NCBI GenBank assembly: GCA_964017195.1
Contig: OZ024895.1
Span: 30,654,875 to 30,718,874 of the forward strand
Origin: Siderastrea radians
Taxonomy: Eukaryota; Cnidaria; Anthozoa; Scleractinia; Rhizangiidae
Direction of reading: 5' to 3'
Length of the DNA stretch: 64,000 nucleotides
Position 1 is the stretch's first letter; each line of letters opens with the position of its first letter. Position numbers and translations under genes: made by a program. This document shows positions 1-9,000 of the stretch, in pieces. Under the pieces are notes generated by a model, which made no database searches, was not told the origin of the DNA, and saw nothing but the letters and a program-made list of their open reading frames with translations.

Positions 1-2006
1 ACTCTTTTATAAACAACATATTCCAGACAATCTTAGGTGGAAAAAACTGTTCTTCTTCTCAATTAGTAAACAAACTTTCCTATTAGGGGTATTAGGAAGC
101 GAAGAAAATGCAAGCAGTTTGAGCATGACTCGACCGATAAAGAACTGCTGCTAAATGCAGCTTGTTGTCCTTCTTGAAATAGATTTTAATCTCGCACTTT
201 CAAACAGTTAGTTTAAAACAAAGCGAGTCTCTCTTTCCTACTGAAATGTAGTTTCAGACACCGCTGATTATTATCTTTACTCGAAGTATTCTGTTGGGAA
301 AAACAGATTTACGGAACGGGAAACAAAAACGCTCACGGTTTTCACCGGGCCAGCGCTTGATCGCTCGATCGATCGATCCGCGATCGGACGGGCTGCGAAC
401 TCTTACATTTGAAAAATATCGGCCCCTAAAACAAAATCCATGTCGTCTTGTTGCTTGATTGAAAGAATTTACAAACAAGACTTTGCCTGAATCATTTTTT
501 TTCTTTAAAGATTCACCAATTGAATACACTTCGCCCTCGATATTTTTTTCCATAATGGCCGCCAAGTATGAAAAATCATAATGTTTGCGAAGTTTGGTGA
601 CACTTGTACTTAATAAACGAAAGACCTACCGTTGGATGGTTGGTGTGCCAAAATATTTTTGCTTTCTTAGGTCTGCCTCTTGAATAATTATTCCGATTTT
701 ATTCGACTGCTGTTAAAAATGCTCTTTGAGAGTAAAATTTAAAAATTTTAATTAATTAGTAGTTATCGCTCTTTAGAACAAACTAATGATTCAATTTCTA
801 CCGAGTAGCTTATTGGAGATGTATTTGTGACCAAAGCAGGCATCCAAAGGATTGAGTTAGACATGCGCGCAGTTTTCGTTCAATGTATTTTAATTTTTAT
901 AATCTAATTCGGTTTTCCTATCTTGCTTTTAAATGGGGAAGAAAAAAGACATAGCAGCCTTCGCGGAGTGTCCACAGTAAAACAAGTAAAAGATAAGTAA
1001 TATAGATAAGTAATAAGATAAGTAATAGTGATATTTATACACTCGAATTCCATTGTGAAAAGCGTTGGTTACCTTTTCATGAGAAATTAACATACAGACC
1101 AGTGCATTCTATACACGTACGTACCGTGGAGTTCAGAGAAATCTATTTTTTCCGTCTGTGGCCGTATGTATTCAACTGATATTTCATTCGGCGAGAGGAG
1201 GCTCGTTTCTTTTTCGAAAAGGAATTTTTGACGAATATTAAAATACAATCAGTCCCTAATATTTAGGTTCAGAAAGCCCTATCATTACCAGGGCGATGTG
1301 TTTCTAAACGTTTTCTAAGGCCATGATAGTTCACCTTTCTTTGCAACGCTTCTACATTATTCACTAACCGACGCTAAAGAGTAAACAAAGTGGTGATCGT
1401 GAAGTTTGTGGAAGAAACAAAGAAGAATTCATGAAAGGACTTCGAAAAGAGTTTACAAATGTCAAAACCTTTGCAATGAGACGTTCGCTTCAAACAAATT
1501 CGCGCTCCATAACTTCTGAAAAAGTCAGTCAGTCGGCTACCGTAAGGCGTGCTACGCTTTAACGAATCTAATTCAAAGCCATGTTAGAACTAAAAAAGGG
1601 GGTTAAACAATCAAAGGATTTTGAATCGGTCACTAAAGTCTTCCTTAAATTAAGGTTGCTCGTTGAGGAGCCCAAAAGAACTTTGCGTTGGATGCTAACC
1701 AGCCAGTTTCACTCTGACCATCAGTTAGTGTATGAGCTCTTTTCAAATTTAAGAACATACAGCAACTTTGCATGCAAATTCATGTGGTGCCGTTTTAAAT
1801 AGGAGGTGCGAACCAAATAATTAAATCGTACTTGTGGAGTAACATAGCTACATAAAATAATAACATAACAGACTTGTATTTGCGTGATCTTGAAATATAT
1901 TGAAGCTCGGGCCTTAACAGTAAGTTAACTCTTGTTTATTCTTTAAAAAAAAAAAACATTATCATCACGTATTCGCTTAACAAACTTAAATTCATGAAAT
2001 CCATTT
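1..2006. other. Noncoding stretch, nothing recognised
   Basis: AT-rich sequence with no reading frame that resembles a known protein and no clear tRNA or terminal inverted repeat. Short frames at 254-565 (minus) and 1581-1802 (plus) have no domain character and are treated as chance. The stretch 995-1030 is a small degenerate repeat of a TAAGTAATA-like unit. Confidence 0.5.
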
Positions 2007-3762
2007 ATTTCATAGGTACTGAGATTTTCTTTTTCGTGTAGTACTGAGTAGACAAATTTATTTGCACAAATAAATTACACTGTAAAACCATTCAAGTGCT
2101 CAACAACTGAGTAAATCAAACATCTGCAGCACTCAAAATTTTTCAGTAAAGTCAAATGTCTATTAATAAAGGAAGCCATGCCAATAACAAAGTTAAGTCA
2201 AGAAGATAAGTCACAATTTATTGATCATCAGAGTCCCTTTCCAGTTCCAAAGGCCTTAGACGTTTCCATCGCACCGCTTTGGGGCTTGATGGATTTGTAG
2301 AAAGCGTCGGAGACTGATTTAAAGTGTTAATTTTGATGGAGAAATTGCCACCTTGAATAACTGCGCCACTGAATAGTGCCATTTACTGCTGCTTACCACC
2401 ATTCTGAGAGTCGGAGGACGGCGTACAAGCTGTTTCAGAAGAGGACGAAGCTGCTGTACCAGCCATGACACTGCTCAGCACTTTTGACATGTGCATCTGT
2501 TGCTTCGTTGAAACAGTGCTGTAATTTTCTATGCTCTTCAAATTCTTATGGCCAGATAGTTGTACAATTTGCTTAGGTGGAATGTCGTGTTCACTTAGCG
2601 TCTGGATCATTGTCTTTCTGCCGTTGTGATTTCGAAGCCTGTCGTTTTCAATTCCTGCTTTCTGAACCATGGTCTTCATTAAACCATTGAGTTTGTTTTT
2701 GCCAACGGCACCGGACTTGAACCAGCCTTTTGTTGCGAGCGAGTCCGTCTTCAAACCGTTGTTTACAGCCAAATAAAAGGGAGCATCATCTTGACTCATT
2801 TCCTCAGGTCTCTTCCTGGCAAAACATTTGTAGACCGCGACAGGATCTCTTTCAGTTCCGTCGGTCGTAAACATTTTCGGCGGTACGGTTCTGACATCGC
2901 TGCAGTCTGATCCCGTTCTAGTTTTTGTTTGTCTTTCATTGAACTCCAAGTACTCGACTCCGCTTGCCGTTTTCTGTAGCTTTACATCTCCCCAGCACAT
3001 ATCACGATGTTCTTGGCACCCACGGAGTCCGAAGTGAAGAGTGTTGTTTAGCCAGAGCGTGTTTAAAAGTGCCTCGGGACTACACATACCGAGCAAACCC
3101 TTCTCGTACAATATTTTCAACTCTTCGCTTGTCAAAGCTACCGACGCTTTGGGTTTATTTCCTTTACCTTGCTTCTTTAGCTGTTTTTGTTTGGACTGAA
3201 GAACTTTCCTCGTTTTCTCAAACACCAAGTCGTTGTTTATGCTTACAGAATAGCTCTTTTTCTTCAGGTGTCTTTCGAGGCTAGCCACTAAACTTCGAAG
3301 AGAAGTCGGTTCGTATTCATTGCCATCTTTGGTGCGGACGGAGATGATGAATTGGCTGATGTATTCATTCAGCTCAACAGCCGGAATATCTTCTATTTTT
3401 CTGTCTTCGTTCTTCGTTTTCAAAAATCTTTCAAGCAATCTTACATCTCGTTCAGTTTTTTGAGCGGTGTTTTTGTTTTCTTGTTCTAAAATGAATTCTT
3501 CAACTGAACAAACAGAAGCAAACCTTCCCTCGGCCATATTTCAAAGCGCGCGTTTTTTTGTGTGCAAGGGCTGTCGGATGACGTTTCCTTCAGTACGTTC
3601 ATTCATCACCAGTGAAATTTCATCGTTCGCGTTGCTGATTGGACGAACGATATTTTTTCACAGTAAAATTTTGTCGTTCGTGCTCCTGATTGGCTTCGTT
3701 TAAAATCAGTACGAATTTTATTCACCGTGATTTTCGTGGATAAATCTCAGTACCTATGAAAT
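2007..3762 (-). mobile_element. Crypton-like element with 21-bp terminal inverted repeats
   Basis: A 21-base sequence at 2007-2027, containing CATAGGTACTGAGATT, recurs as its exact reverse complement at 3742-3762. The pair brackets the tyrosine recombinase ORF (2383-3537, minus). The interval is 1756 bp and contains one gene. Classical Cryptons move through a circular intermediate and lack inverted repeats, so these repeats may be element ends, a pair of recombination half-sites or a flanking MITE pair. No target-site duplication is evident beside the repeats. The right part (3590-3720) contains two similar GATTGG/CCAAT-type blocks that may be promoter sequence for the minus-strand ORF. Confidence 0.55.
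2383..3537 (-). CDS. Crypton/DUF3504-type tyrosine recombinase
   Basis: Uninterrupted 384-aa frame starting MAEGRFASVCSVEEF. An N-terminal helical SAM-like DNA-binding part (about 15-125) leads into a catalytic domain (about 140-350). The tyrosine-recombinase residues are visible in order: Arg in FGLRGCQEH, His and Arg in RNHNGRKTM, His in QLSGHKNLKS, and Tyr in IENYSTVS. The layout matches the DUF3504/KIAA1958/QRICH1-ZMYM-related recombinases derived from Crypton transposons. The C-terminus is Ser/Thr-rich. The frame is intact, so it may be a young Crypton or a domesticated copy. It would cut and rejoin DNA through a covalent 3'-phosphotyrosine. The start is the first ATG of the frame. No introns are needed. 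Confidence 0.85.
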   Translation of the reverse strand: MAEGRFASVCSVEEFILEQENKNTAQKTERDVRLLERFLKTKNEDRKIEDIPAVELNEYISQFIISVRTKDGNEYEPTSLRSLVASLERHLKKKSYSVSINNDLVFEKTRKVLQSKQKQLKKQGKGNKPKASVALTSEELKILYEKGLLGMCSPEALLNTLWLNNTLHFGLRGCQEHRDMCWGDVKLQKTASGVEYLEFNERQTKTRTGSDCSDVRTVPPKMFTTDGTERDPVAVYKCFARKRPEEMSQDDAPFYLAVNNGLKTDSLATKGWFKSGAVGKNKLNGLMKTMVQKAGIENDRLRNHNGRKTMIQTLSEHDIPPKQIVQLSGHKNLKSIENYSTVSTKQQMHMSKVLSSVMAGTAASSSSETACTPSSDSQNGGKQQ

Positions 3763-3777
3763 GAAAACACATTACAG

Positions 3778-3913
3778 CATGGAAAATGCTTTGTACGATT
3801 TTTATTCACTCGTTGATACGTATCAGAAAACTCACTCGTTCGCTACGCTCACTCGTTCGTTTTCTGACACTACTCAACTCGTGAATAAAAATCGTACGCC
3901 CGCATTTTCCATG
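3778..3913. repeat. Imperfect palindrome (foldback repeat)
   Basis: Starts CATGGAAAATG and ends CATTTTCCATG. Inside these are matching arms around GTACGATTTTTATTCAC on the left and GTGAATAAAAATCGTAC on the right, then GATACGTATCAGAAAAC against GTTTTCTGAC. The loop carries two copies of CTCACTCGTTCG-like sequence. It looks like a short MITE lying directly outside the Crypton-like element. Confidence 0.6.
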
Positions 3914-4036
3914 AAGTAATCTCTATGTCTGGAATTAATAGTTTTTAAACGCTGTATAAATTGTAGAAAACCAGGAGCCATAATCGACCAAGATATTTGT
4001 GTTCAATTCACTTTTGGCCGATTATAAAACCCAGTT

Positions 4037-4225
4037 GGCTTGTTAGCTCAATTGGTTAGAGCGCTGCACCGGTATCGCAGAGGTCCCAGCAAGCCTGATT
4101 TTTTCAGGCTTTCTTTTCGCAACTGCATAAGTTGCGTTAATAACTGCGAGGATCTTCTTTACATTTATTTCTTCATTCCGCAGTTCAAATATATGAATAT
4201 CATATATTCATAATTTTATAAAACC
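4037..4225 (+). mobile_element. tRNA-derived SINE with damaged B box
   Basis: The head (4037-4098) reads like the 5' half of a tRNA: GGCTTGTTAGCTCAATTGG with a good A box, then an anticodon-arm-like segment. After GAGGTCCC the T-arm/B box is missing and the sequence passes straight to AGCAAGCC, closing the acceptor-like stem. A body follows with the inverted pair GCAACTGCATAAGTTGC and a palindromic ATATGAATATCATATATTCAT tail. The missing B box argues against a functional tRNA gene and for an old SINE copy. Confidence 0.6.
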
Positions 4226-4289
4226 ACTGTTCCTCTGCATGCGCTTTACCCGCAGCACTCACTTTCCAATGGAAACCACTAGTTTATCA

Positions 4290-4345
4290 CCCGGCCTGAC
4301 CAATCGATTAAATCGATAGTCGATAACAATCGATAACAATTAATC
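4290..4345. repeat. Solo terminus of an ATCGAT-rich repeat family
   Basis: CCCGGCCTGACC followed by clustered ATCGAT motifs resembles both ends of the larger element at 41577-43119. Only one end is recognisable here. Confidence 0.35.
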
Positions 4346-4495
4346 GATGAAAGACATAACACAGAAGCAAAACAAAAGGTACTTGACCCTTGCCATCGAG
4401 CGACAGGCGTGCGTCTATGATCGACTCGAGGGCGGCAAAAGCTGAATTTTTCGCGGGAACAGAAATAATTCGCATAAATTAACATTGATTCGCCG

Positions 4496-4665
4496 TGACG
4501 TCACTGGACGGCATTAGCGGCTCATTGATTCAGACGTCTCTCTCGGGAGTGAGCGACCAGAGGAGACGGCTGAAATTCAGGCTACCACACGAGAAGCGGT
4601 GAGACCGTTTTAGCTACCCACTCCTCCCTAGCAAGAAGTCTTAGCAACTACTCATAGCAACGAGT
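4496..4665 (+). promoter_or_regulatory. Putative promoter of the JHY-like gene
   Basis: Upstream of the first coding ATG lie a full CRE-type TGACGTCA (4496-4503) and two direct TAGCAAC motifs (around 4642 and 4656). The latter match the half-site of the RFX X-box that controls many cilium genes. They are arranged as direct rather than inverted half-sites, so this is only suggestive. No clear TATA box is present. Confidence 0.3.
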
Positions 4666-4774
4666 GAAGCACTGTGGGTAATCACTTGAAGAACACATAC
4701 AGTTTCTTTTTTCTCGATTAACTGAACCCAAAACCTCATAAAGGGACAGCTGTTCAGGATTTAATGTCCAGTGA

Positions 4775-6050
4775 ATGGAAAATCACGAAGAAAAGCAAAG
4801 TGACGATGCCGTGGAAGGTAAAATAACAACATTTGCATCGCCTACTGTTTTGGCAGCCATATTGGATGGACAATCCTCGGAGCAAGGTTCAGCTTATAAT
4901 ATGGTCGATTTAAAAGATCAGGGGCAAAATTCAGACATGGTGTACGATAGTTTGGATGCTTCTTTGACTGATTCCCTCGAGGTGTCGAAACTACCTGAAA
5001 ATGGACAACTTGAAAGTTTAGATCGCGTCGCTACTGAGCTTAAATTCTGACAACGAAAATGCAAACCTACATGTAGAAGTTTCCGATTTTCCAAAGAGTT
5101 CAACAACGGTGAAAAATAACAGTGAAGTAAAAAGCAGAAATGTTGATCACAGCACATCATCGAACGAAATAAGGTTGAGGCGAGCAAGCGATCACCAGCA
5201 AAGACTAGTTATGCTCAAATGCATGCCACCAAAGCAAGAAGTAAACTTAATAACATGGAAAAGAAATTGAAAACGCGGGAGAGACAGACTGTGGGATATT
5301 CATCTGATTCCAATGTGGACAAACGGTTGATAAATGAAGGAGAGATTAATAATGACTTGAGTCAAAATTCTTAAGAATCATGTGAGTCAATTTGCTGATC
5401 TGAACAATACCTGCACTGACTTAGATGAACAAGAAAACTATTTGCTCAAGGAGAGCTATTTAAATGGATCAATTAATAGGCGTCACACAGATCACGGACC
5501 TTACTATCATGTTGGACAAAATTATAGCACTGAAGACGCGAGCTATTTATATGACCCTGTATCCTACACAAGGGGTTACCAGAGTGCGGGGGGACACTTG
5601 AGACAGTCGCAAGCAGTTACTGATCCTGTTCCACAATTGCCGTATAGCAATTTGTCCACCCAGTCAGCACCTCCTGGAGTATATGGCTACCATCGCGAGC
5701 CACTTATCGCCAGTTTACATCATTTCAGTGAAGAGGATTACCATTTATCATCAGTTCTACCAAACAGTGATTTTGTAAGCTATGGTAGAAGGGATAAAAT
5801 CCCAGAATCTAGTCTTCATAGAAAGTTTCCTTCAGAACCGTATTTAGCACAGTCAAGTTCTCCATCATTACAAAAAATGGCAAATGCCGATAGAAACAGT
5901 AGGGTATCTGGAAGTTACTCAAGTTTACGACAGCCTTTCGCATACAAACCATACACCTTAAAAGACTACAAGAATTTTGTGGGGTCAAAGGTCAAGCCTT
6001 TGGCTGGTGGCTTGGGACCAAATGTGGACACTAAGGACTTCAAAGAAAAG
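4775..6050 (+). CDS. jhy: JHY-like gene, first coding exon (contains frame breaks)
   Basis: The frame from ATG 4775 stops at 5050. The protein-like reading then continues in a second frame to about 5190 and in a third to about 5373, ending at a TAA. A fourth segment runs from about 5361 to the splice donor at 6051. Each segment has similar Ser/Asn-rich composition and codon use, and switches occur where both frames overlap openly. This is the signature of three single-base indels in one long exon. The last segment ends with the conserved GGLGPN block. Confidence 0.6.
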
Positions 6051-9000
6051 GTAAAGAATGGCACGAGGACATAACAATGCAGTTACAAGTTCACCGAGAC
6101 TGCTGAACAAAAATGTGTAAGACACATTTTACAGGGTCTGTCTCAATTTAAAGTAAAATGTGCTGAGGTACCAGCAGAAGAGTGCTGAATTCTAAAATAA
6201 AACAAGACAGAGAGTTGTGAAGAGTTCATCATCTCACTGGTATTTGTGGATATTTTACTACATTTACTACAAATTGAGACTATCCTGCTAATGCATCATT
6301 TGTCTTTTTGTCCTCAGCAGCAGTCTTGGTGGATTTGAAACTGCAGGGGATTACATAGTACGCAAAAAACATTTTAACATTGTGAAAGAAAGCGCATTTC
6401 AGTATAGTCCTCTTATAAAACAACCTATAGCTACAAATCTTATCCGATCGAAATCACAGCAAGCTGACTGGCTGGCAAGGACTAGTTAGAATGCACATTT
6501 TTCGATCTTAACATCCTACATACGTGGCTATAAAATTTTTATCTACTGAATATTTGGTGGAACGTAATTGAATTTTTACGCTCTACCTTTACCTATAGAC
6601 ACATCTTGAAAATAACAACTGACAAGAAGAGTAAAGATTCGAGACTACATTGAGTCGCTTATTAACACAGACACAATCAAAGGTCAAAAGCCACAGGAGT
6701 CCTTCATACCGATATGACCTTGAGTTGTCAAAATCCTAAACATGCGACACTTAAAATGTTACGGCTCGCTTCAATCACCTCTAAAATACCTCCAAACCAA
6801 TCCCACTTCAAATATGAAAGAACAAAAAACTGGTCGAAAGACCGTGATATTAATAGAACGCGTGGCTAGCCAGCAAATAGCAACACTACTGCCCAAATAT
6901 AAGCACACGTGTTAAAAAATCACATATCAGCACTCAGTAAAAATCGCAGAGGAGTGAAAGAGCAATTTGCACCACATTCAAAACAACTACACTGCTGCTA
7001 TGCAAAAATATTGTACGCATCAAATCAGATAACGGTCACTCCTCAATTCAACCTAAAACAGAGTGCTAAAATGTCAAAAACGCAACATATACAAACACAC
7101 GTAAGCTTCAAATGGACAAGGATCGAAAACCACATTTGACAGTTGGCCGCCTTTGATTAACCAATAGAAATCCTGGATTTTTGATTCACACAGTGGGTAT
7201 AAATACACAACGGAAAACGTTTGCCAAACAGAATGCCTTGTCATTCTCAAAACGTACATGAACTTGCATAAGAGCAACTCGCAAAACCAATCCCGGCAAC
7301 TGATGAGACCCATGTGGAGGGTCGAAACCATGGTCTTGCCTGTACAAATCGGCAGTCGAAAGACTTGCTTACAAAAGGAGGAAACATATCGAGCTCCATC
7401 GACACGAAACTCACAGTTTCGAAAGGGGCTAATTGTTACGCATTTGACTGAACTCAATGTCAACAAACGGTGCCAAGGCTCAAACACGTTTTAATGGCAC
7501 TTTATAAAACCAAGACAGTCATTGCAACAACAATCCTTTCTTAAAAATCACATACTTGTCAGTACAAAAATATGAAGAGGCTACATTATATAAATGTTTC
7601 CACTGTTAGAAGTCGTGCAGGCCTGTCGCTCCTTGCTACTCCCCACTGTGATTGTATTCAGACAGAGCCCCGTTCTAACGCGTGAAACCATTAGCCATCA
7701 GAATATGTACGGTAAAAACCCATCAAGAAATACACGCCAACTACCTAACACATCACCTCAATGCCGAGGAAATAAAACAACCTGTTGTGTATTTCTGCAG
7801 GGGATTACATAGTACGCAAAAAACATTTTAACATTGTGAAAGAAAGCGCATTTCAGTATAGTCCTCTTATAAAACAACCTATAGCTACAAATCTTATCCG
7901 ATCGAAATCACAGCAAGCTGACTGGCTGGCAAGGACTAGTTAGAATGCACATTTTTCGATCTTAACATCCTACATACGTGGCTATAAAATTTTTATCTAC
8001 TGAATATTTGGTGGAACGTAATTGAATTTTTACGCTCTACCTTTACCTATAGACACATCTTGAAAATAACAACTGACAAGAAGAGTAAAGATTCGAGACT
8101 ACATTGAGTCGCTTATTAACACAGACACAATCAAAGGTCAAAAGCCACAGGAGTCCTTCATACCGATATGACCTTGAGTTGTCAAAATCCTAAACATGCG
8201 ACACTTAAAATGTTACGGCTCGCTTCAATCACCTCTAAAATACCTCCAAACCAATCCCACTTCAAATATGAAAGAACAAAAAACTGGTCGAAAGACCGTG
8301 ATATTAATAGAACGCGTGGCTAGCCAGCAAATAGCAACACTACTGCCCAAATATAAGCACACGTGTTAAAAAATCACATATCAGCACTCAGTAAAAATCG
8401 CAGAGGAGTGAAAGAGCAATTTGCACCACATTCAAAACAACTACACTGCTGCTATGCAAAAATATTGTACGCATCAAATCAGATAACGGTCACTCCTCAA
8501 TTCAACCTAAAACAGAGTGCTAAAATGTCAAAAACGCAACATATACAAACACACGTAAGCTTCAAATGGACAAGGATCGAAAACCACATTTGACAGTTGG
8601 CCGCCTTTGATTAACCAATAGAAATCCTGGATTTTTGATCCACACAGTGGGTATAAATACACAACGGAAAACGTTTGCCAAACAGAATGCCTTGTCATTC
8701 TCAAAACGTACATGAACTTGCATAAGAGCAACTCGCAAAACCAATCCCGGCAACTGATGAGACCCATGTGGAGGGTCGAAACCATGGTCTTGCCTGTACA
8801 AATCGGCAGTCGAAAGACTTGCTTACAAAAGGAGGAAACATATCGAGCTCCATCGACACGAAACTCACAGTTTCGAAAGGGGCTAATTGTTACGCATTTG
8901 ACTGAACTCAATGTCAACAAACGGTGCCAAGGCTCAAACACGTTTTAATGGCACTTTATAAAACCAAGACAGTCATTGCAACAACAATCCTTTCTTAAAA

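Larger units (their letters stand above)
6344..7797 (+). mobile_element. Ribozyme-bearing tandem repeat, unit 1 (1454 bp)
   Basis: First of 2.9 head-to-tail units with exact 1454-bp period, starting CAGGGGATTACATAG. Noncoding: the only longer frame (137 aa, minus) has no domain character and persists only because the copies are near identical. The unit carries a CCAAT plus TATA arrangement and a hammerhead ribozyme. It differs from units 2 and 3 at position 7183 (T here, C in the others), so the copies are very young or homogenised. The organisation resembles retrozymes and terminal repeats of Penelope-like elements, but is larger than the few-hundred-bp animal retrozymes I know of. Confidence 0.85.

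Noticed and set aside
2964..3284. 106-aa plus-strand frame opposite the Crypton recombinase
   Set aside because: A shadow of the real minus-strand gene, with no independent features.
4037..4098. Possible tRNA gene
   Set aside because: The A box is good but the T arm and B box are missing, and a SINE body follows, so it cannot fold as a tRNA.
7074..7487. 137-aa minus-strand frame, repeated at 8528-8941 and 9982-10395
   Set aside because: It recurs only because the tandem units are near identical. Composition shows no domain or signal, and it runs antisense through the hammerhead and promoter motifs.
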